DNA of 64,000 nucleotides from assembly GCA_963787675.1 (NCBI GenBank), contig CAWBDV010000010.1, forward strand, positions 1-64,000, given 5' to 3'. Every line of letters starts with the position of its first letter. Position 1 is the stretch's first letter. Positions 27,200-34,837 of the stretch are shown here, one piece after another. The translations under genes were made by a program, and so were the position numbers. Source of the DNA: JAJPKK01 sp963787675. Its GTDB lineage: Bacteria > Pseudomonadota > Alphaproteobacteria > Rhizobiales > Xanthobacteraceae. The notes below the pieces were generated by a model, which was not told the origin of the DNA, searched no databases, and saw only the letters and a list, made by a program, of their open reading frames with translations.

Positions 27200-27703
27200 A
27201 TGGGATTTTTCACCAAAGACATCGCATCAATGGACGACCTGTTCGTTCACATGTTGCGCGACATCTACTACGCGGAACAACAAATCGTAAAAGCGCTCCC
27301 TAAAATGATCGACAAAGCGCAGGACCCTGCGCTCAAAGAGGGTTTCAGGTCCCATCTCGCCGAAACCAAGAACCACGTAACGCGCGTGGAAGACGTGTTT
27401 CGCATGCACGGTGTAGAGGCTAAGGGCATCGATTGTCCGGCCATCGACGGGATCATTGAGGAGGCGGACGACGTCGCCGGAGAGGTCGACAACGCCTCGG
27501 TGATGGACGCGGCGCTTATTGCTGCGGCGCAAGCGGTCGAGCATTACGAGATGACGCGATACGGAACCTTGATTGCTTGGGCAAAGCAATTGAACCGCCC
27601 TGACTGCGCCGACGTCCTTGCAAAAAATCTCGAAGAGGAACGAGCGGCGGATCAGAAGCTGACGTCGCTTGCGCTCTCCAGCGCCATCCGCAAGGCGGCA
27701 TAA
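27200..27703 (+). CDS. DUF892 (YciE/YciF-type) ferritin-like stress protein
   Basis: 167 residues. The family opening MDDLFVHMLRDIYYAEQQIVKALP is visible, with Glu and His residues in the four-helix positions (AEQQ, ETKNHV, VEHYEM, EEERAADQ) that bind a di-iron site in YciF. Such proteins are induced by osmotic, desiccation or general stress. AAGGAGAAG precedes the ATG. An EcfG-like promoter lies upstream and a hairpin downstream, so it is probably transcribed alone. Confidence 0.9.
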   Translation: MGFFTKDIASMDDLFVHMLRDIYYAEQQIVKALPKMIDKAQDPALKEGFRSHLAETKNHVTRVEDVFRMHGVEAKGIDCPAIDGIIEEADDVAGEVDNASVMDAALIAAAQAVEHYEMTRYGTLIAWAKQLNRPDCADVLAKNLEEERAADQKLTSLALSSAIRKAA

Positions 27704-27716
27704 AGCATCCAATCGC

Positions 27717-27744
27717 GCTCCGCGTCGGATAATCGACGCGGAGC
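27717..27744 (+). terminator. Hairpin terminator after the DUF892 gene
   Basis: GCTCCGCGTCG-GATAAT-CGACGCGGAGC is a perfect 11-bp stem, 13 bases after the stop codon. The T run comes late (GCTTTT about 12 bases on), so it may be imperfect as an intrinsic terminator. Confidence 0.5.
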
Positions 27745-27788
27745 TGTCGCGCGCGCTTTTCGAGATTCCCGCGATTGAGGAGCTAAAT

Positions 27789-28106
27789 ATGCGACCGTTC
27801 GACATCGCCGTGGCAGGGGTTCTCCTTATCTTGCCGATTACCTCGGCCGGCGCCCAAAGCGAAACGCCGGTCGCGCCAGCCGAGCGTGCTTGCCCGCCGG
27901 GCGCTGGCAGCGCCAACCCAAAGCCTGGAGAAACAACAGGAGCGCCTTCTCTGAGCGAGAAGCTCGCTGAATCGAAAGGCGTCATATGTCCACCGGCAGG
28001 AGTGGACCCCGGCATTTCGGCGCCCGAGAAGCCAAGCGGGGGAAGGATGCCGGTCATACCGCCGCCGGGTACGCCGGGCGGTGATCCGCACATTCAACCG
28101 AAATGA
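27789..28106 (+). CDS. Small exported Pro-rich protein of unknown function
   Basis: 105 residues. A signal peptide (FDIAVAGVLLILPITSAGAQ) precedes a low-complexity Pro/Gly/Ser-rich mature part with two Cys (RACPPGAG, GVICPPAGVDPG) and PVIPPPGTPGGDP near the end. The Cys pair may form a disulfide in the periplasm. GAGGAGC precedes the ATG at 27789; the frame is open further upstream, but only this start gives a signal peptide. No family recognised. It lies 19 bases before the DUF3175 gene. Confidence 0.65.
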   Translation: MRPFDIAVAGVLLILPITSAGAQSETPVAPAERACPPGAGSANPKPGETTGAPSLSEKLAESKGVICPPAGVDPGISAPEKPSGGRMPVIPPPGTPGGDPHIQPK

Positions 28107-28125
28107 GAACCGTCGGAGCAGGAAC

Positions 28126-28506
28126 ATGCGGAAGATGAAACGTCATTCTTCCGCCCGAATGGGTGCTGGTGGCGGGCCCGCCGCACCTCGGGCGGCAAAG
28201 ACGCCCCGGACGACAAAGACGGCGGTTCGCCGGTCCCGGCGACGGTGGTCGGCGGACGTGACAAGGCACAGTGACGCTCTCGATCTGAAGGAAGGTGTTT
28301 TCAAACTCCAGGATCCGAAACGGATTGCTGCGTCGCTCAAACGCTCGGCCCAATCGAGCCGCCGCAAAAAGGCGGATTCCTTTCGGTCAGCACTTTCCAT
28401 GCTGACGTTCTACATAAATCGTGCTGGAGCCAATCTTCCGCCGACGCGACGTCGCATCTTAATGCGGGCAAAGGACGAACTGCGCAAGCTGTTCGGACGT
28501 GAATGA
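28126..28506 (+). CDS. DUF3175 domain protein
   Basis: 126 residues. After a basic, Ala-rich N-terminal tail comes the DUF3175 domain: RRWSADVTRHSDALDLKEGV, then DPKRIAASLKRSAQSSRRKK and FRSALSMLTFYINRAGANLP. The family is small, basic and widespread in Rhizobiales, with unknown function. The charge suggests nucleic-acid binding, but this is not shown. The ATG at 28126 follows GGAGCAGGAAC; other ATGs at 28081 and 28135 are in frame. Confidence 0.82.
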   Translation: MRKMKRHSSARMGAGGGPAAPRAAKTPRTTKTAVRRSRRRWSADVTRHSDALDLKEGVFKLQDPKRIAASLKRSAQSSRRKKADSFRSALSMLTFYINRAGANLPPTRRRILMRAKDELRKLFGRE

Positions 28507-28595
28507 CGCAGCAAGGCGCGATCCGCATTGTCTCTCGTTCGAAACTCAGCGTGGGCCCGCAAATGGCAATTGGCGTAAACACAGCTTGAGAGTCG

Positions 28596-28621
28596 GGAAC
28601 ACATCTTGAGAGTTGCGCGTT
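28596..28621 (+). promoter_or_regulatory. Perfect EcfG-type general-stress promoter
   Basis: GGAAC (28596-28600), exactly 17 bases, CGTT (28618-28621). This matches the alphaproteobacterial EcfG consensus with no mismatch. It lies 31 bases before the start of a small exported protein, an ordinary leader length, so that gene is probably in the general stress regulon (PhyR-NepR-EcfG). Confidence 0.75.
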
Positions 28622-28652
28622 GCTATCCGGTTGCTCAAAAAGGAGGAACAGG

Positions 28653-28892
28653 ATGTTGAAATCGGCTCTTTTGACAGTTGCGTTTGTTGCAGCGGCGTCG
28701 ACATTTGCGACCGCTGAGGAAACCATCATCAAGAAGGATCGCCCTGCGGTTGCAGTACCGGTGCCTCCGGGTCCGCCGGTCGTCGAGAAGCGCCGCATCG
28801 AGACGACGGGGCAGGGCAATTGCGAGTTGAAGAGCGTCACGCACGAAAATCCGGCCGGCTCGACTACGGTCAAAAAGGAACGGTGCGACTAA
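28653..28892 (+). CDS. Small exported stress protein, EcfG-controlled
   Basis: 79 residues: a signal peptide (LLTVAFVAAASTFATAEE), a central Pro/Val segment (AVAVPVPPGPPVVEK) and a C-terminal part with two Cys (GNCELK and KERCD) that could pair. AAGGAGG stands 9 bases before the ATG. A perfect EcfG promoter lies upstream and a strong intrinsic terminator downstream, so the gene is a self-contained stress-inducible unit. I do not recognise the family. Confidence 0.75.
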   Translation: MLKSALLTVAFVAAASTFATAEETIIKKDRPAVAVPVPPGPPVVEKRRIETTGQGNCELKSVTHENPAGSTTVKKERCD

Positions 28893-28920
28893 ACGCTCGA
28901 CATCGTGAGTTCACTCGTAG

Positions 28921-28952
28921 GCGGCTCGTCATCGGTGACGAGCCGCTTTTTT
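28921..28952 (+). terminator. Strong intrinsic terminator
   Basis: GCGGCTCGTCA-TCGG-TGACGAGCCGC is a perfect 11-bp GC-rich stem with a four-base loop, followed at once by TTTTTT. It ends the small exported protein transcript, 28 bases after its stop. Confidence 0.9.
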
Positions 28953-29047
28953 GTTGGCATTGATCCGAACTACCAATCAAAGGTTTTTGGAAAACCATCA
29001 GGGAGCTTCCGGTAGGCCAACCGTTTCAATTAACTCATCGTAGCGCG

Positions 29048-29293
29048 CTATTCTCCGCCGGCGGGCTCACCCGGTGACATGGATTGATCCAATGCGGCGT
29101 CGCGCTGGGCCTTGTCTCCGGCCGATTGCTGCGCCCGCGACTTGTCTGTCGGCTGCTCCTGGCCGCGCGTATCGCGTTCGATTCCATGATCGTTGCTGTC
29201 GTCGTGTGAAAGACCCCCGTGTTTGGGTGGTCTTGTTGTAAGACGTTCTGGTGCAGCGGGTGGCTTTTTGTTGTCAGTGTCCGAGTTGTTCAT
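29048..29293 (-). CDS. Small hydrophilic, probably disordered protein
   Basis: 81 residues almost without hydrophobic side chains: NNSDTDNKKPPAAPERLTTR, then many Asp, Gln, Ser and Gly (DKSRAQQSAGDKAQRDAALD). Composition resembles hydrophilin or stress-protective peptides. It faces the EcfG-controlled small gene and the Ku gene, in a stress block. AGCAGGC precedes the ATG. No family recognised; the coding call rests on composition and context. Confidence 0.5.
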   Translation of the reverse strand: MNNSDTDNKKPPAAPERLTTRPPKHGGLSHDDSNDHGIERDTRGQEQPTDKSRAQQSAGDKAQRDAALDQSMSPGEPAGGE

Positions 29294-29390
29294 GGTTGCC
29301 TGCTATTGCTTTGGAGTTGGGTCGCCGTTGCCAGATTTCCGTTGGGACAATGTGATCAGCACCGCGCGGTTCCAAGGCACCGTACAGCAG

Positions 29391-29415
29391 GGAACCCACA
29401 TTCACCGGATTTGTT
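29391..29415 (+). promoter_or_regulatory. Near-perfect EcfG-type promoter upstream of ku
   Basis: GGAAC (29391-29395), 16 bases, TGTT (29412-29415), one mismatch to the EcfG consensus. It lies about 130 bases before the Ku start. In other alphaproteobacteria ku genes are part of the general stress regulon, which supports it. Confidence 0.45.
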
Positions 29416-29543
29416 GTTCCGGCATACTTTATTCACGGTGAGTCGTGCCGCCGATGACGCGCATATTCGCGCTGGAGGGGTGGTCGTCTCGTCAGCCTGC
29501 TGCGGTTTGCAGCGGAGCGCTTGATTCAAGAGGGAGGTGCATT

Positions 29544-30431
29544 GTGCCCCGGCGTCCGTATTGGAGAGGCTATCTGAAGCTCTCCCTGGTGTCGTGCCCA
29601 ATCCTGTTGTTTCCGGCGAGTTCTGACCGGGAGAAGGTCAGCTTTCATCAGCTCAACAAGAAAACGGGTCATCGCATTCAATATCGCAAGGTCGATGCAG
29701 AAACTGGAAGAGAGGTCGATGCGGACGACATCGTCAAGGCTTACGAAGTCAGCAAAGGAAAATATATCGAGTTTACGCCGGACGAACTCGAGGCCGTGGC
29801 GCTTGAGAGCCAGCACACGATCGAGATCGATTCGTTCGTTCCCAGGAAGGAAATCGACGAGCTGTATTTGAGCAACCCCTATTACATCGTGCCGGATGGC
29901 AAGATCGGAGATCAGGTGTTTGCCGTGATCCGCGAAGCCATTCGAGGGGAAGGGATGGTCGCCCTTGGAAAGGTGGTTTTTACCTCACGGGAGCACATTA
30001 TCGCGCTCGAACCGCGCGGCAATGGCCTTCTCGGTGTCACACTGCGCTATCCGTACGAGGTTCGTCCTGAAGAAGAGTACTTCGGAGACATCAAGGACGA
30101 AAAAATACCGAAAGACATGCTCGATCTAGCTCGGCACATCGTCGCGACCAAGAGGGGGAGCTTCGACCCGGACAGGTTTGAAGATCACTACGAAGAGGCG
30201 CTGAAGAAGCTCGTGGCAGCGAAGCAGAAAGGCCGGCCTATCGAGCCCGTGCAGAAGCCGCCACCGAGCAATGTCGTCAGTCTGATGGATGCTTTAAAGG
30301 AGAGCCTTGCGGCCGATCGCGGCGGCGGCAGGTCGCGGGCTCAATCCCGTCCAGCTCCCAACACTGCGCGGAGGCGACGGCAGGTCAAAAAAGGGGCACA
30401 TGCCGGTACACGTCATAGAAGGGCGAGTTGA
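29544..30431 (+). CDS. ku: Non-homologous end joining protein Ku
   Basis: Bacterial Ku forms a homodimeric ring on broken DNA ends and recruits ligase LigD. The 295-residue protein starts with RPYWRGYLKLSLVSCPILLF, continues with KVSFHQLNKKTGHRIQYRKV and ends in a basic tail (ARRRRQVKKGAHAGTRHRRA), the standard bacterial Ku plan. I start at the GTG at 29544: AGGGAGG lies 8 bases upstream and the conserved domain begins right after it; the open frame from 29445 adds nothing conserved. No ligD lies in the window. An EcfG-like promoter is upstream. Confidence 0.93.
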   Translation: MPRRPYWRGYLKLSLVSCPILLFPASSDREKVSFHQLNKKTGHRIQYRKVDAETGREVDADDIVKAYEVSKGKYIEFTPDELEAVALESQHTIEIDSFVPRKEIDELYLSNPYYIVPDGKIGDQVFAVIREAIRGEGMVALGKVVFTSREHIIALEPRGNGLLGVTLRYPYEVRPEEEYFGDIKDEKIPKDMLDLARHIVATKRGSFDPDRFEDHYEEALKKLVAAKQKGRPIEPVQKPPPSNVVSLMDALKESLAADRGGGRSRAQSRPAPNTARRRRQVKKGAHAGTRHRRAS

Positions 30432-30500
30432 GTGCACGTCTTTCGCGATCGTTGACTCGATCGCAGCCGGAGTTGCCTCAGCCGTGCGATAATCGTACCT

Positions 30501-31574
30501 CTACTCGGATTCGTCGCCTCGGTCGGCCTTCCTGTTGGTAAAAAGCGCGTTTCCGAGTCCGGTCCCGATCGTGAAAACGCCCCATCGTTCGACGTCCTGC
30601 ATCGCGGTGACTTCGCTGAGCCCCTGCACCACCGCGTCATTGTGCATGACGATTGCAGTTTCGAACTCGCCGATTTTGGGAATCGCCTTGACCAGGGTGG
30701 CGGGCAAGTTGAAGCGGCTGCTTTCCCAGTTACCAGGCAGATTTTGCGCGCCGCGATCGATGAAGCCATCGGCTTCGATCTTACCGGGACAGCCGATGCC
30801 GATAAAGGGTGCAAGCTGTATCCCTTCCTTTGCGGCAATCCGAATCAAGCGCTCAAGCATCTTTATAAGCTCCTCGACCGCGTCGTCGCGCGCGAGCTTC
30901 TCGTCGCCGTGACGCCACAGCTCGTATTTGAAAATCTTTGCTTTCGAAAGATCGGTCGCGCGTTTTAGATTGAGTTGAACAATTCCGGCGCGGATATTCG
31001 TGCCGCCAATATCGACGGCGAGCACGCCGTCATGGGCTTTGAATATCCAGGGTGGCGCCAGCTGAATAGCGCCGAGCAAACCAGCCTCGTCGGGGTTGTT
31101 ACGGATAATTGCGATATCGAGTTTTACCTTCTCGGCTTTCAAGATCACCGAAGCGCGACCGATCGCCAGTTCGCCCACGCGTCGCCCGCTGAAACCGCCG
31201 CCGATCACGATCCTTTCCGCCTGCTTCCATGCTTTGAGCTTGAGGAAGCGCTGTATGACCAAGGCAAGCTCCTGCGCGAAGCTTTCGATCGCGCCTTGCA
31301 GGATGCCCGCCGCCTCTCTGTCACCGCTGACGAGCAGGGTGTCGAGTTGTTTCTTGGTGAGTTGCTCCGTCGAGGCGTCACCGAATGGATCGTGCTTGAT
31401 TTCACGCAACGGTTTGCGCCATTCCTCGATGAAGCGGCGGAAAGCGCCTTTGTTCGCGCGATCACCGACGAAACCCTCGTCGTCCTTGATCTCGGTGTTA
31501 TAGCTTTCAACATCGACTGCCGGCAGCCGCAGGGCGCCGTGCGGGGTGAGAACGGGCGCGCTATCATCGGCCAT
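30501..31574 (-). CDS. ROK-family protein (glucokinase-like)
   Basis: 357 residues. The C-terminal half is an actin-like sugar-kinase fold with VLAVDIGGTNIRAGIV (phosphate loop, about residues 190-205), GIGCPGKIEADG and a late GTGLGNAL. The N-terminal 100 residues (LRLPAVDVESYNTEIKDDEG and on) and IVIGGGFSGRRVGELAIGRA are an extension shared by a Rhizobiales subgroup. The zinc-binding Cys cluster of classical ROK proteins was not seen. It may phosphorylate a sugar or act as a sensor. AGGAA precedes the ATG at 31574. Confidence 0.75.
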   Translation of the reverse strand: MADDSAPVLTPHGALRLPAVDVESYNTEIKDDEGFVGDRANKGAFRRFIEEWRKPLREIKHDPFGDASTEQLTKKQLDTLLVSGDREAAGILQGAIESFAQELALVIQRFLKLKAWKQAERIVIGGGFSGRRVGELAIGRASVILKAEKVKLDIAIIRNNPDEAGLLGAIQLAPPWIFKAHDGVLAVDIGGTNIRAGIVQLNLKRATDLSKAKIFKYELWRHGDEKLARDDAVEELIKMLERLIRIAAKEGIQLAPFIGIGCPGKIEADGFIDRGAQNLPGNWESSRFNLPATLVKAIPKIGEFETAIVMHNDAVVQGLSEVTAMQDVERWGVFTIGTGLGNALFTNRKADRGDESE

Positions 31575-31659
31575 GGGCGGTATTCCTGGCAGGGATTTTG
31601 GGGTGATGAGTGACACGGGACGCGGTGCAGCGACCGCGCCTCGACCGCGTCAACCAGCG

Positions 31660-32685
31660 TCATCGCACCATGAAAGTGTGGCTGACTTCCCACGAGCGCC
31701 AGAAACCGGGCGCGCCACCGATGCCGTCGCGATGTCGTCCGCCTGCTGCCGCCGCGAGCCATGCGATCACCGCGCCGATCATGAGTGCGGCGCCGATCAT
31801 GAACGCCAGGATCACGGCACTGTGTCGGGCCCGCCCAACCCCGTCTCGGGAGCTGGCGAGAGCCTGGGCAACCCGGTTTTCCGCGTCAGGCCGCGACAGT
31901 CCGGTTCGTGTCTGCACGAGGTGCACGAGGTAGGCCCGGTCATCATTGGCCATCGTGCTGTGACCTAGTCCGGTCGTCAGGATTCGCGCGGCTTGTGCCC
32001 GAATTTCCGGATCGCTCGGATCAGTGGGCTTGTTATCCGACCGAAACAGCTGATCGATTTCCAGCGCCAAAAGTGGCTCCGCCGTGGAACTGGTGGGCCT
32101 AGTCAAATCTGGAGCCGACAAGTCGCTTGGACGGGCACTCAGAGCGAGTAGCGCGCCTATCAGAATTGCGACGCCCCACACCAGAAGTCCGTACACGCCG
32201 TCGCTGAAATCGATTGCGTCCCTGAGCCCGGCTCGTCCGCCGATCTCTTCTCTGACGGCCACTTCTTCAGCGTTGGTTATTGCACCCCAGGGCGCAAGAA
32301 GGCGCCCACAGAGATACCCGCCGAGTCCAAAAGCCGCGAGCGATGTCAGTAGCAACCAAATTCCGGATATTAATGCCAGAATGGCGGACGTGTCGCGCCA
32401 CGTCGTTGAGGGAGATGCGACGCCGAGGCCCAGGGCAGCGCCAAACGATAGCAAGACGAACGATAGGGCTGCAGTACATATGGCGCCGGCGATCACTGGG
32501 CTCCACTGCATACGCCTGAAGCCTATCGTCTGATTGGTGGCAAGCCGCTCGTCGCCAGGTTCGGCCGGACGCCCGGCAGGATATGCTGACAAGGGCTCTC
32601 CGGGCGGTCGAACAGGGTCGGATATAGCGTCACGTCGAGCATCGTCGCGAGCGCCGACGTCGCCGGGATAAATGGGGTTTGCCAT
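31660..32685 (-). CDS. Multi-helix membrane protein of unknown function
   Basis: 341 residues with a Pro-rich cytoplasmic N-terminus, then about four to five membrane helices (VIAGAICTAALSFVLLSFGA, ISGIWLLLTSLAAFGLGGYL, GLLVWGVAILIGALLALSA and VILAFMIGAALMIGAVIAWL). A polar loop of about 90 residues (EIDQLFRSDNKPTDPSDPEI) separates the last two. No family name is recognised, though similar proteins are common in Rhizobiales. It lies 12 bases after the 24-residue peptide gene, so both probably share its EcfG promoter. Confidence 0.65.
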   Translation of the reverse strand: MANPIYPGDVGARDDARRDAISDPVRPPGEPLSAYPAGRPAEPGDERLATNQTIGFRRMQWSPVIAGAICTAALSFVLLSFGAALGLGVASPSTTWRDTSAILALISGIWLLLTSLAAFGLGGYLCGRLLAPWGAITNAEEVAVREEIGGRAGLRDAIDFSDGVYGLLVWGVAILIGALLALSARPSDLSAPDLTRPTSSTAEPLLALEIDQLFRSDNKPTDPSDPEIRAQAARILTTGLGHSTMANDDRAYLVHLVQTRTGLSRPDAENRVAQALASSRDGVGRARHSAVILAFMIGAALMIGAVIAWLAAAAGGRHRDGIGGAPGFWRSWEVSHTFMVR

Positions 32686-32697
32686 CGCTGTCACCGA

Positions 32698-32772
32698 TCA
32701 ATGGAGGCCGAGAAACGACAACACGAACATGATCACCACAATCAACCCGACGAGATAAATGAGACCGTTCAT
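32698..32772 (-). CDS. 24-residue membrane peptide, EcfG-controlled
   Basis: The peptide starts MNGLIYLVGLIVVIMFVLSF and ends LGLH: one membrane helix and almost nothing else. GGAGAGCC precedes the ATG at a good distance, and a perfect EcfG promoter lies 39 bases upstream of the start. Peptides of the form MxxLIYLxGLIVVxxxxLSFxGL are widespread in alphaproteobacteria, usually unannotated because of size. The gene is followed by a larger membrane protein. Function unknown; a membrane-stress role is a guess. Confidence 0.7.
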   Translation of the reverse strand: MNGLIYLVGLIVVIMFVLSFLGLH

Positions 32773-32810
32773 AATTGGCTCTCCGGCAAGGCATCGAACT
32801 CGATCGCTTA

Positions 32811-32835
32811 AACGAGACGCAACTCGAAAAGTTCC
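32811..32835 (-). promoter_or_regulatory. Perfect EcfG-type general-stress promoter (minus strand)
   Basis: On the minus strand GGAAC (32835-32831), 16 bases, CGTT (32814-32811), an exact match to GGAAC-N16/17-CGTT. It lies 39 bases before the ATG of the 24-residue membrane peptide, at the spacing expected for a promoter with a short leader. Confidence 0.75.
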
Positions 32836-32944
32836 ACGGTTGCTTCTTAAATGGTCTGTGCATCTCTTGGACGCATCTTGGACGCATCGCAATATCTTGG
32901 ACCGCATCGCAATCGCAACGGGGAGAGCAGCTTTTTCGCCAGTC

Positions 32945-33829
32945 TCAAATCTCCTTCATGACCTGCGCGTAGGAGATGAGAGTGAACAGCGCAGTGCCGC
33001 CGATGACGTTTCCGATCAACACAGGTACGAAGAACTCGCGGACGATCGCCCACCATCCGATGTCGCCGTCGAGAACAAGCATGAACGCTTCCAGACTTCC
33101 GGCGATGATATGCATGAAGCCGCACACAGCGATGAGGTACGTCATCAAGACCACGACGTGGAATTGGGCGGCCTCGGCGCTAGGTATGAGCCATACCATC
33201 GCGGCAATCAGGAATCCGGCCGCGATGCCTTTGAAGACCATTTCGAACCAGCCGTGGCCGAGAAGCTGGGCGCTGATCTCCAGTATTCCGTGCCTTAGCT
33301 CCGGTGTCACGACCGAGGTATAGGTCGTGAATGCGGCAGCAGCGAACGTCCCGACGATGTTTGCAGCCAGAACAATCGCCCACAGCCGGCAAAGCTTGCC
33401 AAAGTTGCGGTAGGTGAAATCCGCCATCACCGGAAGCACCACGGTAATGGTGTTCTCCGTGAAGAGCTGCTGGCGTGACAGCACGACCATGATGAATCCG
33501 ACTGAATATCCGAGATTGCTGACGAGGGGCCGCCACGGCTGATCCGGCAGGTGCGTGTACAAGACGGCTTCCGCCAGGAGAGAAAAGCTGATGGAAAGCC
33601 CCGCAGCGACGCCGGACCACCACAACGAGATTACCGGCCGTGCCATCTCTTCATCGCCAACGCGTCGCACGATTTCATAGATGACCGGCGTGCGCGGGCT
33701 CGATCGCTCCTCAACGTCCTCCACCTCCTTTTCGGTGATTTGCGGAGATACCGGCGAGAAAGCCTTCTCGTCGGCGTCTGCTGAAGTGGCACTTGCGGAC
33801 GTTTTTTCGTGTGCTCTGCGCTGGCTCAT
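32945..33829 (-). CDS. Formate/nitrite transporter (FNT) family channel
   Basis: 294 residues: a polar, acidic N-terminal tail of about 65 residues, then six membrane helices of the FNT fold. Family features are GLSISFSLLAEAVLYTHLPD and LSRQQLFTENTITVVLPVM (helix 2 and the constriction loop), and later KGIAAGFLIAAMVWLIPSA and HIIAGSLEAFMLVLDGD. It resembles the YfdC subgroup more than FocA; the substrate is unknown. The start is the ATG at 33829 after GAGAG; a TTG sits one codon upstream. Confidence 0.87.
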   Translation of the reverse strand: MSQRRAHEKTSASATSADADEKAFSPVSPQITEKEVEDVEERSSPRTPVIYEIVRRVGDEEMARPVISLWWSGVAAGLSISFSLLAEAVLYTHLPDQPWRPLVSNLGYSVGFIMVVLSRQQLFTENTITVVLPVMADFTYRNFGKLCRLWAIVLAANIVGTFAAAAFTTYTSVVTPELRHGILEISAQLLGHGWFEMVFKGIAAGFLIAAMVWLIPSAEAAQFHVVVLMTYLIAVCGFMHIIAGSLEAFMLVLDGDIGWWAIVREFFVPVLIGNVIGGTALFTLISYAQVMKEI

Positions 33830-34107
33830 CAATCTCTCAAGGCGACCGCAATATCAGGCACCGGTGCTCAGAAGGCTGGATGTTGCCGTCGCGGAAGTCT
33901 TCTGTTGATTTCGTGCATTGCATCAACCGCGATCTTTAGCAGTCGCGCGAGCGCGCACACCGGGGCTGCCGCCTGTTCGACGGGTTCCAAACGGCGGAGT
34001 GGAACGAATTGTTCCCGCGGCGGTCGTCGAAGGACTTGGCGCCCTGTATGGCGATACGAGTTCTCAGCGTGTTCGGAAAGCGATGACCACTTCCGACGCT
34101 GCATTCC
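33830..34107. other. Divergent intergenic region, no gene seen
   Basis: This gap separates the leftward FNT gene from the rightward aldehyde oxidoreductase operon. A plus-strand frame is open through it but has no conserved content. An EcfG-like promoter for the operon lies at its right edge and is listed separately. Confidence 0.35.
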
Positions 34108-34132
34108 GGAACTCATTGCGAATTGAATTGTT
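34108..34132 (+). promoter_or_regulatory. Possible EcfG-type promoter for the paoABC-like operon
   Basis: GGAAC (34108-34112), 16 bases, TGTT (34129-34132), one mismatch. It lies 73 bases before the paoA-like start. A single-mismatch match could be chance. Confidence 0.35.
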
Positions 34133-34205
34133 AGCGCCGGTAGAACATGTGCGCCAATGGATGCCACGCGCATATGATCATCACACCCGGACATCAGGAT
34201 TAGGC

Positions 34206-34835
34206 ATGCCCGCCCAAAAGAGTCCTTCTCATAGCCAGCGGTCGCGGACGAGCCGGAGAAAGTTCCTCATGGCAACCGCTACGTCTGCCGCGCTTCCCGT
34301 ACTCGCCCGCGCCCTGACCCCCGAGCCGGCGCATGCTCAGCCGAGTCGGCAGCCCGGCGGACCCGTCACGATGTCACTCAACATCAACGGCAAGGAACAC
34401 CGGGTAGCGCTCGACGTGCGTACGTCGCTTCTCGATGCCTTGCGCGAGCATCTCGGCCTTACCGGCTCGAAGAAAGGCTGCGATCACGGCCAATGCGGCG
34501 CGTGCACCGTGTTGATCGACGGGCGGCGCGCACTCGCCTGCCTGACCTTGGCCGTCGCGGCGCAGCATCACAGTGTGACAACGATCGAAGGGCTTGCTGC
34601 GGCGAACGGGACCCTGCATCCGATGCAGCAGGCCTTCATGGATCACGACGCATTCCAGTGCGGCTATTGCACGCCCGGGCAAATCATGTCCGCCGTCGGC
34701 TGTGTGCGCGAAGGCCACGCACGAAACGACGCCGAAATTCGCGAATACATGAGTGGGAATCTCTGCCGGTGCGCGGCCTACCCCAATATCGTCGACGCGA
34801 TCAAAGAAGCCAAAGTCTCGATGAAGGGAGCCTGA
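34206..34835 (+). CDS. paoA: Periplasmic aldehyde oxidoreductase, 2Fe-2S subunit (PaoA/YagT type)
   Basis: 209 residues. A twin-arginine signal (TSRRKFLMATATSAALPVLA) exports the folded complex. Two 2Fe-2S motifs follow: GCDHGQCGACTVLIDGRRALAC (Cys pattern C-x4-C-x2-C with a fourth Cys) and FQCGYCTPGQIM with GNLCRCAAYPNI. This is the small subunit of a xanthine-oxidase-family molybdoenzyme. The ATG at 34206 puts the Tat motif near residue 14. The stop is 2 bases before the FAD-subunit start. Confidence 0.9.
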   Translation: MPAQKSPSHSQRSRTSRRKFLMATATSAALPVLARALTPEPAHAQPSRQPGGPVTMSLNINGKEHRVALDVRTSLLDALREHLGLTGSKKGCDHGQCGACTVLIDGRRALACLTLAVAAQHHSVTTIEGLAAANGTLHPMQQAFMDHDAFQCGYCTPGQIMSAVGCVREGHARNDAEIREYMSGNLCRCAAYPNIVDAIKEAKVSMKGA

Positions 34836-34837
34836 CA

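Noticed and set aside
32866..32905. Short near-repeats of CATCTTGGACG upstream of the membrane peptide
   Set aside because: Two to three imperfect copies only, no link to a gene signal; likely local slippage.
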